From contig JAODNG010000433.1 in assembly GCA_025465385.1 (NCBI GenBank), positions 1 to 24,759 on the forward strand: a stretch of DNA of 24,759 nucleotides, written 5' to 3'. Each line of letters opens with the position of its first letter. Within the stretch, counting starts at the first letter, position 1. The notes beneath the pieces were generated by a model. The model was not told the DNA's origin, ran no database searches, and worked only from the letters and a program-made list of their open reading frames with translations. Positions 8,300-17,177 of the stretch are shown here, piece by piece. The position numbers and the translations under genes were made by a program. Source of the DNA: Pseudonocardiales bacterium. GTDB lineage: Bacteria; Actinomycetota; Actinomycetes; Mycobacteriales; Pseudonocardiaceae.

Positions 8300-8309
8300 G
8301 TCTGTCTCG

Positions 8310-10376
8310 ATGACACGAACCGAATCGACTGAAGGTCGGATGCGTCGCGATCCGAGAGAAGGCAGGGCGCCGGATCGATTGTTCCGTGACCGTCGGGATG
8401 CCGGGCGGGTGCTGGCGGGTCTGCTGGAGCACTACCGGGGACGCTGCGACGTGGTGGTTCTGGGGTTGGCGCGGGGCGGTGTGCCGGTGGCCTACGAGAT
8501 TGCGCGAGCCCTGGGTGCCCCGCTCGATGTCTTCGTGGTCCGCAAGCTCGGCGTGCCGGGCCGCGAAGAGCTGGCCATGGGGGCGATCGCCAGTGGCGGG
8601 ATAGTCGTCGTCAATGACGATCTCATTCGAGGCCTCGACATAGCCCCCGAGGTTATCCAACGGATAGCCGAGCGGGAGGGCCGCGAGCTGATCCGCCGTG
8701 AGCTGGCCTACCGGAACGGCCGACCGATGCCCGACGTCACGAGAAAGACCGTGATTCTCGTAGACGACGGTCTCGCCACTGGCTCGAGCATGCGCGCGGC
8801 GATCGACGCTCTGCGCCTGCACCGGCCGGCCAGGATCGTCGTCGCCGTGCCGGCGGCACCGCAGTCCACCTGCCAGGAGCTCGCGGCGATCGTCGACGAG
8901 GTGGTCTGCGCCACCACCCCGTCGCCGTTCCTCGCGGTCGGCCGGTCGTATTGGGACTTCACCCAGACCACCGACGAGGAGGTGCGGGACCTGCTGCGCG
9001 CCTCAACGACAACGGCACCCGGCCCCATGGGAACCCAGGCTCTCACGGAAGTGGGGGTTATCCAGGCAGCGGCGCTACCCACCGAGAACGGCGTGCCGTC
9101 CGATGAGGCGCTGTTCGACCTGGTCGGTGACGCAAAGGTGGTGCTGCTGGGGGAGGCATCGCACGGCACCCGCGATTTCTACGCCGCCCGCGCCGAGATC
9201 ACTCGGCGGCTCATTGAGGAACGCGGATTCTGCGCGGTGGCGGTCGAGGGTGACTGGCCGGACGCCTACCGGGTGAACCGGTACGTCTACGGCCGCAGCA
9301 AGGACGCGACAGCGGAGGAGGCTCTGCGCGGCTTTGAGCGTTTCCCCACCTGGATGTGGCGCAATGCCGTGGTGCTCGACTTCATCGGGTGGCTGCGTGA
9401 GCACAATGACCGAGTCCGCGATGAGCGGCGAAAGGCCGGTTTCTATGGCCTGGACCTCTACAGCTTGTATCGATCAATCCGGGAGGTCATCGCCTACCTG
9501 GAGCGGGTTGACCCCGGCGCCGCCGCACGCGCCCGCGAGCGCTATGCCTGCTTCGACCACTACGGCGGCGACGACGGCCAGACCTACGGTTTCGAGGCCG
9601 CGTTCGGCGGTGGTCAGACGTGCGAGCAGGAAGTGGTCGAACAGCTCGTAGATCTGCAACGCCATGCCCTTGAGTACGCCAGGCGGGACGGGTTGCTGGC
9701 CCAGGACGAACTGTTCTACGCACACCAGAACGCCAAAACCGTGAAGGACGCCGCTGAGTACTACCGCTCGATGTTCAGCGGGCGCGCCTCGTCGTGGAAC
9801 TTGCGGGATCGCCACATGGTCGACACCCTTCACGCGCTGCAGGACCATCTGACAGGCCAAAGGGGAGATCCGGCCAAGCTTGTCGTGTGGGAGCACAACT
9901 CCCATATCGGCGATGCCCGCGCCACGGAGGTCGCGGCCCGGGGGGAGTTAAACGTCGGTCAGCTCGTGCGCGAACACCTCGGCACCGACTGCCGCAATCT
10001 GGGTTTCACCACCTATTGCGGGACCGTGACCGCAGCTGATGACTGGGGCGGACCAGCGCAACGCAAGTCGGTGCGCCCGGCGCTGTCCGGCAGTGTGGAG
10101 GAACTGTTCCACGAAGTCGGGCAGAAGGAGTTCCTGCTGTTCTTCGGCGCCGCTCCACACGCCGCCGAAACCCTGCGTGCGGCGCGGCTGGAACGCGCGA
10201 TCGGGGTTATCTACCGGCCCGACACCGAGCGGCAGAGCCACTACTTCCAGGCTCGGGTAGCTGACCAGTTCGACGCCGTCGTCCACATCGACGACACCCG
10301 GGCAGTGGAGCCACTGGAACGCACTGCCGGCTGGGAGCAGGGCGAGGCTCCGGAGACCTACCCCTTCGCGGTCTGA
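8310..10376 (+). CDS. Phosphoribosyltransferase-erythromycin esterase fusion (Rv2030c-like)
   Basis: This 688-residue protein joins two domains. Residues about 20-225 form a type I phosphoribosyltransferase: [31 protein letters not shown], and the PRPP loop [10 protein letters not shown] at 151-160. Residues about 265-680 form an erythromycin-esterase-like domain with [13 protein letters not shown] near residue 280, [12 protein letters not shown], and WEHNSHIGD near 527, which carry the family's conserved His and Glu. The same domain order and length occur in mycobacterial Rv2030c. The substrate is unknown; the Ere fold covers true macrolide esterases and many proteins of other function, so resistance should not be assumed. 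Starts at 8310 and at 8340 (MRRDP, preceded by GAAGG) are both possible. Confidence 0.88.
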   Translation: MTRTESTEGRMRRDPREGRAPDRLFRDRRDAGRVLAGLLEHYRGRCDVVVLGLARGGVPVAYEIARALGAPLDVFVVRKLGVPGREELAMGAIASGGIVVVNDDLIRGLDIAPEVIQRIAEREGRELIRRELAYRNGRPMPDVTRKTVILVDDGLATGSSMRAAIDALRLHRPARIVVAVPAAPQSTCQELAAIVDEVVCATTPSPFLAVGRSYWDFTQTTDEEVRDLLRASTTTAPGPMGTQALTEVGVIQAAALPTENGVPSDEALFDLVGDAKVVLLGEASHGTRDFYAARAEITRRLIEERGFCAVAVEGDWPDAYRVNRYVYGRSKDATAEEALRGFERFPTWMWRNAVVLDFIGWLREHNDRVRDERRKAGFYGLDLYSLYRSIREVIAYLERVDPGAAARARERYACFDHYGGDDGQTYGFEAAFGGGQTCEQEVVEQLVDLQRHALEYARRDGLLAQDELFYAHQNAKTVKDAAEYYRSMFSGRASSWNLRDRHMVDTLHALQDHLTGQRGDPAKLVVWEHNSHIGDARATEVAARGELNVGQLVREHLGTDCRNLGFTTYCGTVTAADDWGGPAQRKSVRPALSGSVEELFHEVGQKEFLLFFGAAPHAAETLRAARLERAIGVIYRPDTERQSHYFQARVADQFDAVVHIDDTRAVEPLERTAGWEQGEAPETYPFAV

Positions 10377-10448
10377 AGCAATGCAGGAGCAGCGAGAGAG
10401 CGCTTCGCGAATCCCGGCGACCTTCGTCGCCCACCCGAGGAGGGCACA

Positions 10449-11117
10449 GTGAACACCATGAATGCGGTCCACCAGAGCCTGCATATACCTGCCGCAGGAA
10501 CCGTGCTGGAAGCCGACATTGGGCTGCCCGGATCGCCGGGTGGGGCGGTGCTGTTCGCACATGGCAGTGGCAGCGGTCGCCATAGCCCACGCAACCGCTA
10601 CGTGGCTGACGAGCTCAACCGCGCCGGACTGGCCACCGTGCTCGCTGACCTGCTCACGCGGGAGGAAGAGCAGGTGGACATCCTGACCACAGCTCTACGG
10701 TTCGACATTGAACTGCTTGCTACCCGGGTCATGGCGCTGACGGACTGGATGTCCGACAACGGACCCACCGCCGGCCTGAGCCTCGGGCTCTTCGGCGCCA
10801 GCACCGGTGCCGCGGCGGCGCTCATCGCCGCCGCAACCCGGCCTGCCACCGTGCACACCGTCGTCTCCCGCGGAGGACGACCCGACCTCGCTGACGCACA
10901 CCTCCCCGCGGTGCGACAACCCACATTGCTGATTGTCGGCGAGCGCGACCCGGTCGTTATCGAGCTCAACCACCAGGCGATGACGAGACTGGGGGGCGAG
11001 AAACGTCTCGCGATCATCCCGGGTGCATCGCACCTTTTCGAAGAACCCGGGGCGTTGGAGCACGTGGCTCGCCTAGCGCGGGATTGGTTCCTCCGCTACC
11101 TCTCGGAACACCATTGA
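10449..11117 (+). CDS. Alpha/beta hydrolase, dienelactone hydrolase-like
   Basis: This 222-residue protein has the alpha/beta hydrolase pattern. An early AVLFAHGSGSGRHSPRN would form the oxyanion region. The nucleophile elbow is GLFGASTGAAAAL, with Ser in G-x-S-x-G. GERDPVV carries the acid residue, and GASHLFEEPG carries the His. It resembles the hydrolase often found beside, or fused to, phosphoribosyltransferase domains in actinobacteria. It starts at a GTG at 10449 with CGAGGAGG just upstream, 72 bases after the PRTase-Ere gene, so the two are probably co-transcribed. The substrate cannot be told from the sequence. Confidence 0.85.
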   Translation: MNTMNAVHQSLHIPAAGTVLEADIGLPGSPGGAVLFAHGSGSGRHSPRNRYVADELNRAGLATVLADLLTREEEQVDILTTALRFDIELLATRVMALTDWMSDNGPTAGLSLGLFGASTGAAAALIAAATRPATVHTVVSRGGRPDLADAHLPAVRQPTLLIVGERDPVVIELNHQAMTRLGGEKRLAIIPGASHLFEEPGALEHVARLARDWFLRYLSEHH

Positions 11118-11351
11118 CTGAGGATGTCCGTGATCACTGGTGTGCTCCGGGCGGCTCAGCTGGCGGGTAGCTCGCGCAGGGTCAGTGTGACGGTCTGGGC
11201 GGTAGGCCGGTGGTCGTCACGTGCTTCAGCCTGAGGGGACGAGGGTTATTCGGCCGGATTACCGCACGATTGCCGTGTTGCCGGACCAAGTTCGGGTACC
11301 CGGTACGGCGTCCGATTACTACCGGCGGCGAAAGCAGGAAGGTATCAAGCA

Positions 11352-11882
11352 ATGGGGCAGCACGACTATGAGCAACAGCCCGAGGCGCCCGACGTCGCGT
11401 CCGTCCTCGACGAGGACGCTGCGGAGACTATCGTCGGGCCGCCCCTGGCTGACCCTCTAGATGCCGGCTACATCCCCCCGGATCGACCGTATGGACTTGA
11501 CGACCCCGCCGTCACCGCGGCCGGCCAGCGTGACGGTGAGTCGCTCGACGATCGATTGCGCCGGGAACAGCCTGAACAGACGTTCGAGGACACCGATCGC
11601 TCTGGACGGATCGTGATCGCCGATGCCGGGGCTGCGCTGGAGACCTCGGACGCGATCGAGGGCTTCGACCGCGGCATCGACGGTGGAGCCGCATCTGCCG
11701 AGGAAGCAGCCATGCATACGATCATCACCGACATCGAGCCGGTTGATGACGAGCAGCCAGAGGACGACCCAGAGTTTGCGGCGAGCGTGGCAGAGGATGA
11801 CCGCGCCGAACAGGCGCTGGCCGACGCTGCGCGGGACGCCACCGACACCGACGACTTCCGCAGTACGCGTCGCCGTAGGTGA
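11352..11882 (+). CDS. DUF5709 family acidic protein
   Basis: This 176-residue, strongly acidic soluble protein matches the actinobacterial DUF5709 pattern. It has an N-terminal [16 protein letters not shown], then a central [17 protein letters not shown] followed by [14 protein letters not shown], and a C-terminal Asp/Glu-rich region. The [11 protein letters not shown] stretch is also typical. No function is established for the family. There is no signal peptide or membrane segment. The ATG at 11352 is supported by GGAAGG about eight bases upstream. The 234 bases between this gene and the hydrolase hold no gene I can defend, so it may have its own promoter. Confidence 0.82.
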   Translation: MGQHDYEQQPEAPDVASVLDEDAAETIVGPPLADPLDAGYIPPDRPYGLDDPAVTAAGQRDGESLDDRLRREQPEQTFEDTDRSGRIVIADAGAALETSDAIEGFDRGIDGGAASAEEAAMHTIITDIEPVDDEQPEDDPEFAASVAEDDRAEQALADAARDATDTDDFRSTRRRR

Positions 11883-12040
11883 AGCCGGAGGTGGCGGTCG
11901 TACGGGAGCAGGGGCGCCATCCGGTAGGTGAGTGGTTGCTGGAGGGGCTAGCGGCGCACTCGACGCAGCATCACGGCCCGCACGCCCAGCCTCCGTCGAG
12001 CACCGCAGGCGTCGGTGGTGGAAGGTCATGTGCCTCCCCG

Positions 12041-12795
12041 GTGTCGACTCCTGACGCGTTCCGGTCCGGTGGTCCGGCCAACGGGCGGGCCCTGGCCTTC
12101 CTGGCGCACCAGCAGCTGGGCAACGGCTTCGGCACCTTGTACGACCTGAGCACGATCGCGATCCTGTGGTTCGCCGGGGCCTCCGCCATGGCGGGATTGC
12201 TCAACCTTGTCCCGCGTTACCTGCCCCGCTAGGGGATGGCCCCACACTGGGCACGGACAGTGCGCCCGCTCGTGTTGCTTTTCACGGCGATCGCCTTCCT
12301 GGTGACCGTTCTTTTCCAAGCCAACGTCGACGCCCAAGGCGGTGCCTAGTCACCGGTGTGCTGGTGCTGATCACCTCAGCGGCCGTCGCCCTAACCCTGT
12401 CGGTCCACCACGCCAGGCGGCGGCGCAGCACCGTGGTCTTTGCGGCCATAGCGGCGGTGTTTGTCTACCGCCATCGTTTCTCGAGATCACCATCACCGAT
12501 CCATCCGGAGTTCGAAACCGAATTGCACGACGCGGGCGCCCGCTGTGATGGCTATCGCGTCCTGCGCGTCACGAGCCCGGCCGTCGCGAACGCGATCGCT
12601 GCTCTGCTTCTGCGCATCCGGGACAGCACAGGAACCGCTCCGCACATCTACTTTGACTGGACCGAGGGCGACCCCGTGCTGAATCTGCTCCGCTACCTGA
12701 TCTTCGGTGTTGGCGAAGTAGCCCCCGTCACCCGGGAGATCCTTCGCCGGGCCGAACCCGCTGCGGACCGGCGACCCATCGTCCACGTCGCGTGA
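12041..12795 (+). pseudogene. Decayed APC-family amino acid permease
   Basis: Pieces of one long actinobacterial permease appear in order but in different frames. First comes [18 protein letters not shown] and then [20 protein letters not shown], ending PRYLPR followed by TAG at 12230-12232, where intact relatives have PRYLPRYGMAP. The same frame continues [17 protein letters not shown] to NVDAQGGA and a second TAG at 12347-12349. The expected YATGVLVL then continues one base out of frame (TGVLVLITSAAVAL). After FVY near 12470 about a hundred expected residues are missing. FLEITITDPS follows in a third frame, and GYRVLRVTSPAVANAI to FDWTEGD and RRPIVHVA follows in the earlier frame, ending at 12795. 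The N-terminal half is absent. The family match is from memory. Confidence 0.82.
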
Positions 12796-12846
12796 ACGAC
12801 ATTGGGCTAGTAGGCCCGTCGGCGAGAAACCCTCAGCGACAGCCAA

Positions 12847-13470
12847 TCATGCATTGAGGTTGGGTTTAGCCGTCGTAAGGAGGTGCTCGAGCGCACTTAC
12901 CCAGGTTTCCACGATGTCGCTGTCGTCGACCCTGCCCTGCACGCTGCCCAGCAGGTTGGGAAGTAGTCGTGCAGAGATCAGGGCGCCGAGCCCGATCGTC
13001 GCGATGGCATCCGCCTGTTGGGCGGCTACAACGGATCCAGATCGATCGGTGATCCACTCAGCGAACTCGCGGTAGGTCAGGTCGACGACCTGGACGACGG
13101 CGTCGGTGAGGATTTTCGGTCCGTGCCGAGCCTCGCTGGCGAGCAGCCGCAACAGTTGAGCCTCCTGGTCGAGCTCGGCAAGAACATATCGGGCGGCGAT
13201 GGTGAGCTCGGTGCGCAGATCTCCGAGGTCGGCGAAAAGCCGGCGAATGTCGCGGAGGGCGGCGAGCCGGCTCAGCTGCCGCTCGACTCCGGCGGTCAGA
13301 AGTGCTTCCTTGGACGGAAAGTGGTGGTAGATGCCGCCGGCGCCGGGGCTGAGCCCGGCAGCTTCTTCGATCCGGGTGATGCTGGTACCGCGGTAGCCGT
13401 GCTCGCTGAACAGCTCCATCGCCGCGTCGATGATGCGATCCCGGGTCGCCGCGGTTGACAGATCGCCCAT
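12847..13470 (-). CDS. TetR-family transcriptional regulator
   Basis: This 207-residue protein has a TetR-type helix-turn-helix in its first 55 residues: TRDRIIDAAMELFSEHGYRG, TSITRIEEAAGLSPGAGGIY, then HHFPSKEALL. The C-terminal part is helical and not similar to anything I can name, so the ligand is unknown. The start is taken as the ATG at 13470 (MGDLSTAATRD); an ATG ten codons upstream gives an unlikely MTCLSKYFGA extension. No good ribosome binding site is present before either. It is divergent from the ABC1 kinase-P450 operon, with only 49 bases between the start codons, which suggests it represses that operon and itself. Confidence 0.92.
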   Translation of the reverse strand: MGDLSTAATRDRIIDAAMELFSEHGYRGTSITRIEEAAGLSPGAGGIYHHFPSKEALLTAGVERQLSRLAALRDIRRLFADLGDLRTELTIAARYVLAELDQEAQLLRLLASEARHGPKILTDAVVQVVDLTYREFAEWITDRSGSVVAAQQADAIATIGLGALISARLLPNLLGSVQGRVDDSDIVETWVSALEHLLTTAKPNLNA

Positions 13471-13477
13471 GGCACCA

Positions 13478-13489
13478 AAGTATTTACTT
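13478..13489. promoter_or_regulatory. Candidate TetR operator in the divergent gap
   Basis: AAGTA-TT-TACTT is an inverted repeat with perfect five-base arms. It lies in the 49-base gap between the TetR gene (minus) and the ABC1-kinase gene (plus), where an autoregulatory TetR operator is expected. This is an AT-rich island in a GC-rich region. The arms are short, so chance is possible. Confidence 0.45.
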
Positions 13490-13519
13490 AGGCATGTCAA
13501 GCGTCAACTGAGGAGCGGT

Positions 13520-14917
13520 ATGACCGCGCATGGTCGAAGTCGGCTGAGCCGCACGGTTCCGCTGGCCGGGCTGGTTGGCCGGACCGCCGGTGAGGCGGTC
13601 GTCGCTGCCCTGCGCAAGCGGTTGACCGGCGAGGACAGCGCCGAGTTTCACGAGCGGACGAGTGAGCGTTACGCGGCCATGCTCGGCCACTCGAAGGGCG
13701 TGCTGATGAAGGCCGGGCAGGTGCTGTCCTTCGTAGCGCTCGGGTCGTTGGTCCCTCCGGAGCGGCAGCGGGTGTACCAGGCCGCGATGGCCCGGCTCCA
13801 GGCCGACGCGCCGCCGATGGCGCCGGAGCTGGCCGCCGCAGTGGTGGAAGCTGAGCTGGGCGCGCCGCCAGAGGAGGTGTTCGCGGAGTTCGACCCGCAT
13901 GCGTTCGCGGCGGCGTCGATCGGGCAGGTCCACGCGGCACGGCTGCCCGACGGGCGGCGGGTGGCGGTCAAGGTGCAGTATCCCGGGGTCGATCAGGCCA
14001 TCCGGGCGGATCTGGACAACACCGAGCTGCTGGCAACCTTCCTACAGCTGGTCGGAGCGATAATGCCCGGCTCCAATCGGCTCGATGTGCGCGCGGTGGC
14101 CCGGGAAGTGGCGGCCCGGATCGGCGAAGAAATCGACTACCGCATCGAGGCCGCCCACCAGACCGCCTTTGCTGACGCATACCGAGATCATCCGTTTATC
14201 CGTATCCCCGAGGTGGTGCCGCAGCTGTCGACCCGCCGGGTGCTCACCATGGATCTCGTGGAGGGCATGCGCTGGTCTCAGGCGCTGCAGGCGGACCAAC
14301 AGTTGCGGGACCGGTGGGGCGAGGTGATCTACCGGTTCGCTCTGGGCAGCCTGCGGATGGTGGGCATGTTCCACGCCGACCCCCATCCGGGGAATTACCT
14401 GTTCCACGAGGACGGTGCGGTGACGTTCTTGGATTTCGGTTGCGTCAACCAGTTCTCCGTACAACAGGTCGCGCTGATGCAACGGGTCGTCGCCGCCGCG
14501 GTCACCGACGACGCTGCAGCCTTATGGGGCGCCTTCGTGGAGATCGGCTTCTTGACCGCCTCAGACGCACCCACACCAGCCGAACTGCTCGAATGGTATC
14601 GAGACAAGCTGCAACCACTGGTGGCCGAGCAGCCATTCACCTACACGCCGGCGTACGCCGCATCCGTGGTGCAGGGCTATTTCACCCGCCGGGGCGCGAC
14701 TGGCTCGGTGATGAGCCGCATCGAGCTGCCCCGAGAGTATGTGTTCCTCACCCGCATCGACCTCGGACTCACTGCCCTGCTGGCCGAACTGGAAGCTACC
14801 GGGCCGTGGGCGGCGATCCGCAGCGAATGGGACGAGGACGGGCCGCCCGCCACCGAGATCGGCGAGCTCGATGTCGACCATTGGGCGCGGCGGGGACTGA
14901 AGACCGTGGAGCCATGA
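13520..14917 (+). CDS. ABC1/AarF/UbiB-family atypical kinase
   Basis: This 465-residue protein belongs to the ABC1 (UbiB/COQ8-like) atypical kinase family. Diagnostic parts in order are: VLMKAGQVLSF near residue 63 (the family KxGQ motif), AAASIGQVHAA near 130 (the Ala-rich nucleotide loop), VAVKVQYPGV with the ATP-contacting Lys, EEIDYRIEA, FHADPHPGNYLF near 284, and FLDFGC with the metal-binding DFG. Members support quinone or lipid metabolism and often act as ATPases more than as protein kinases. The start at 13520 has AGGAG five bases upstream. Its stop overlaps the P450 start (ATGA), so the two proteins are made together. A link between this kinase and the P450's substrate or redox supply is inferred, not shown. 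Confidence 0.92.
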   Translation: MTAHGRSRLSRTVPLAGLVGRTAGEAVVAALRKRLTGEDSAEFHERTSERYAAMLGHSKGVLMKAGQVLSFVALGSLVPPERQRVYQAAMARLQADAPPMAPELAAAVVEAELGAPPEEVFAEFDPHAFAAASIGQVHAARLPDGRRVAVKVQYPGVDQAIRADLDNTELLATFLQLVGAIMPGSNRLDVRAVAREVAARIGEEIDYRIEAAHQTAFADAYRDHPFIRIPEVVPQLSTRRVLTMDLVEGMRWSQALQADQQLRDRWGEVIYRFALGSLRMVGMFHADPHPGNYLFHEDGAVTFLDFGCVNQFSVQQVALMQRVVAAAVTDDAAALWGAFVEIGFLTASDAPTPAELLEWYRDKLQPLVAEQPFTYTPAYAASVVQGYFTRRGATGSVMSRIELPREYVFLTRIDLGLTALLAELEATGPWAAIRSEWDEDGPPATEIGELDVDHWARRGLKTVEP

Positions 14918-16101
14918 TGATCCCTACCGTTGATCCATACCCGGCCTATCGCGCGCTGCGGGAACAGCACCCGGTGTGCTGGGACGGCGATCTGGACGCG
15001 TTCCTGATCAGTTCCTACGCCGAGGCGGGCGCCGTGCTGCGCGGTCCGGGGTGGAGCAGCGACCCGAACCGCAACCCCGCACTGGCCGCACGGTTCGATC
15101 GCGCCGAACTCGGAACCCAAACGCTGGGCACGACTCTGTTGACGATGGACGCCCCTGACCACACCCGGCTCCGACGGCTCCTCGCCCCGGCATTCACCCC
15201 CCGGGCGATCGACACGCTGCGCCATCGGATCGCCGCGGTGGTCAAGGCCGCCCTTGCCGATCTCGGCAACGCGGGTGAGGTTGACGTCATCACCGAAATC
15301 GGCTATCCGATCCCGCTCGCCGTGATGTGCGAGCTGCTCGACGTCGACATCGAGGGCGCGCAGCTGTTGCGTACCGAGACGCCCAAGCTGGTGGGAATGC
15401 TGGAGTTCGACCCCGACGAGGAGGCGGTCCTCGCGGCCGAGGAGGCCACCGCCAGCCTCGCTCTCCATCTGCTGCCCATCCTCGGCGACCGCCGTCACCG
15501 GCCCGGCGACGATCTGGCCAGTCAGCTGCTCTCCCTCGGAGACGACGACGGCGACGCACTCGCACTCGACGAAGTGCTCGCCACCTGCATCCTGCTGCTC
15601 ACCGCCGGGCACGAAACCACCGCCAGTCTGATCGGCAACGGCGTCCTCACCCTGATGCAACACCCTGACCAACTCGACCTGCTCCGGCGTGATCCCGCGC
15701 TGATCACGCCGGCGATCGAGGAGATACTTCGGTTCGAATGCCCCGCCAAGATCGTCGGGCGGACCAACCTCATCGACCGGCAACTAGGCGGGCAGACCAT
15801 CCGCGCCGGCCAGCGCGTCCTCGTTCTGCTTGGCGCAGCGAACCGGGATCCGGAACAGTTCCGCGACCCCGAGCGCTTCGACATCACCCGAACTCCCGCC
15901 CCGCACCTCGCCTTCGGTGCAGGACCGCACTTCTGCCTCGGAGCTGCCCTGTCTCGCGCAGAGACCCAGGAGACCCTGCGGCAACTGCTACCGTTACTGA
16001 CCGAATGGCGACTCACACCCGAAGCGGCCGCATGGCGGCCCTCCGACACTTTCCGCGCACTCGAAAAACTCCACCTCGTCAGCCCCGCGACTCAATCCTG
16101 A
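14914..16101 (+). CDS. Cytochrome P450
   Basis: This 395-residue protein is a bacterial soluble cytochrome P450. The I-helix motif LLLTAGHETTAS lies near residue 230, the K-helix EEILR (E-x-x-R) follows, and the heme loop HLAFGAGPHFCLGAALSRAE has the axial Cys near residue 341. The N-terminus has no membrane anchor. It begins at the first of two adjacent ATG codons (14914), overlapping the ABC1-kinase stop. No ferredoxin or reductase gene is next to it. It ends about 100 bases from the end of the convergent cvnD gene; conservons often carry a P450 (cvnE) just after cvnD on the same strand, but this one is on the opposite strand. The substrate cannot be inferred. Confidence 0.95.
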   Translation: MMIPTVDPYPAYRALREQHPVCWDGDLDAFLISSYAEAGAVLRGPGWSSDPNRNPALAARFDRAELGTQTLGTTLLTMDAPDHTRLRRLLAPAFTPRAIDTLRHRIAAVVKAALADLGNAGEVDVITEIGYPIPLAVMCELLDVDIEGAQLLRTETPKLVGMLEFDPDEEAVLAAEEATASLALHLLPILGDRRHRPGDDLASQLLSLGDDDGDALALDEVLATCILLLTAGHETTASLIGNGVLTLMQHPDQLDLLRRDPALITPAIEEILRFECPAKIVGRTNLIDRQLGGQTIRAGQRVLVLLGAANRDPEQFRDPERFDITRTPAPHLAFGAGPHFCLGAALSRAETQETLRQLLPLLTEWRLTPEAAAWRPSDTFRALEKLHLVSPATQS

Positions 16102-16204
16102 CGCTTTCCTCCGTCGTGGCGCGATGACTTCGCCATGCTGCACCGGTAGCTCGCCGAGTCGGACCACGTGCACGACAACTTGGTGACCCGGCGCTGAATA
16201 GCGC

Positions 16205-16828
16205 TCATTGTGTCGGCGAGGATTCTTTCGCCGATGCGGTGGCGGGCATCGTCAAGCTGATGAGATACTCCAGTAGCGTTACCAGCACCAGCTTGCTTGA
16301 ATCTCGTGTGCGCACGTCGCACATCACGGTTGGGATTGCCTTGTCGATGCCTAGGGCTTCCCCAACCTCATCAGACTCGTACACAGGCGTGTTATCGAAG
16401 CAATTGACTGCAATTATAAACGGGATTTTTCTTCGTTCGAAGAAGTCTACCGCCGCAAAACAACTTTCCAGCCGCCGGGTGTCCGCGAGGACGACCGCAC
16501 CCAGCGCCTCGTAAGCGAGTTCATCCCACATGAACCAAAAACGCTCTTGACCTGGGGTCCCGAAGAGGTAGAGGATAAGATCGGGATTGATGGTGATGCG
16601 CCCAAAATCGAGGGCGACCGTCGTTGTGGTCTTGTCCTCGATGCCCGACATATCGTCAACGCCGGAGCTAAGTTCACTGATCATTTCTTCAGTGCGTAAT
16701 GGCCGGATCTCGCTAACCGAGCCCACCATGGTTGTCTTGCCAACGCCAAACCCACCCGCTATTAAAATCTTGACCGCTCTGGCTGATAGAGTTTGGGTCA
16801 CCGGCATGTCAGAGCTTACGAATGCCAT
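16205..16828 (-). CDS. cvnD: CvnD-type small GTPase of conservon
   Basis: This protein of about 207 residues is the Ras/MglA-like GTPase encoded by actinobacterial conservons. Visible G-motifs are the P-loop AGGFGVGKTT (Lys31), the DKTTTTVALDFGRI stretch, FGTPGQERFWFMW (G3), and NCFD in the G4 position. The G4 form departs from the classical NKxD, as usual in this family. The start at 16828 overlaps the end of cvnC by 20 bases and has AGGCGG before it. An ATG at 16807, one base after the cvnC stop, is an alternative that would shorten the protein by seven residues. It would act as the output switch of the membrane-associated CvnA-D complex. Confidence 0.92.
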   Translation of the reverse strand: MAFVSSDMPVTQTLSARAVKILIAGGFGVGKTTMVGSVSEIRPLRTEEMISELSSGVDDMSGIEDKTTTTVALDFGRITINPDLILYLFGTPGQERFWFMWDELAYEALGAVVLADTRRLESCFAAVDFFERRKIPFIIAVNCFDNTPVYESDEVGEALGIDKAIPTVMCDVRTRDSSKLVLVTLLEYLISLTMPATASAKESSPTQ

Positions 16829-17177
16829 CGAGAACCGCCTGCAGTAGTTCCGTTCGGGGGACATCTGATGTTCGCGGTGGAGAGCGGAAAATAATGAGTC
16901 CCCAATCGATGAGATCGCTGAGCAATACCTTGACCACCGCGAGCGGTAGGTTCAGCGTCGCGGACACTTCAGCGACCGACAACGGCCGTCGGGACATTTT
17001 TATAATATGAGCGTATTCCCTGTCCACATCCACGTGGCGGTCCGCGCTCACCGCAACAACCAGCGTAGTCATCTCAAGGTCATGACGAGTCGGCCGGGTC
17101 CGACCGCGGGCGACCGCATAAGGTCGAACCAGAGGACCTGCATCCTCATCGAACCAAAACTCGTTTTCCACTTTCAT
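16809..17177 (-). CDS. cvnC: CvnC-type DUF742 protein of conservon
   Basis: This 122-residue protein is the DUF742 component of a conservon. It has AGPLVRPYAVARGRTRP near the start. A winged-helix-like segment follows: MSRRPLSVAEVSATLNLPLA then VVKVLLSDLIDWGLI. It ends with a conserved short helix, LLQAVLDGIRKL. The ATG at 17177 overlaps the cvnB stop by four bases (ATGA), and its 3' end overlaps the most likely cvnD start, so translation along the cluster is coupled. Its precise role in the complex is not settled. Confidence 0.92.
   Translation of the reverse strand: MKVENEFWFDEDAGPLVRPYAVARGRTRPTRHDLEMTTLVVAVSADRHVDVDREYAHIIKMSRRPLSVAEVSATLNLPLAVVKVLLSDLIDWGLIIFRSPPRTSDVPRTELLQAVLDGIRKL

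Noticed and set aside
8310..10376. Reading the Ere domain as a macrolide-resistance gene
   Set aside because: The erythromycin-esterase fold covers many proteins of other function, and the fusion with a PRTase and the hsp20 context point to a stress role.
11150..11250. A short minus-strand segment that reads like a protein C-terminus (TVTLTLRELPAS then stop)
   Set aside because: Only about 30 residues are open before an upstream stop, and I recognise no family. A gene relic is possible but not supported.
16117..16196. A plus-strand segment after the P450 that reads WRDDFAMLHR, stop, LAESDHVHDNLVTRR
   Set aside because: It looks faintly like decayed coding sequence, but it is too short and unmatched to call.
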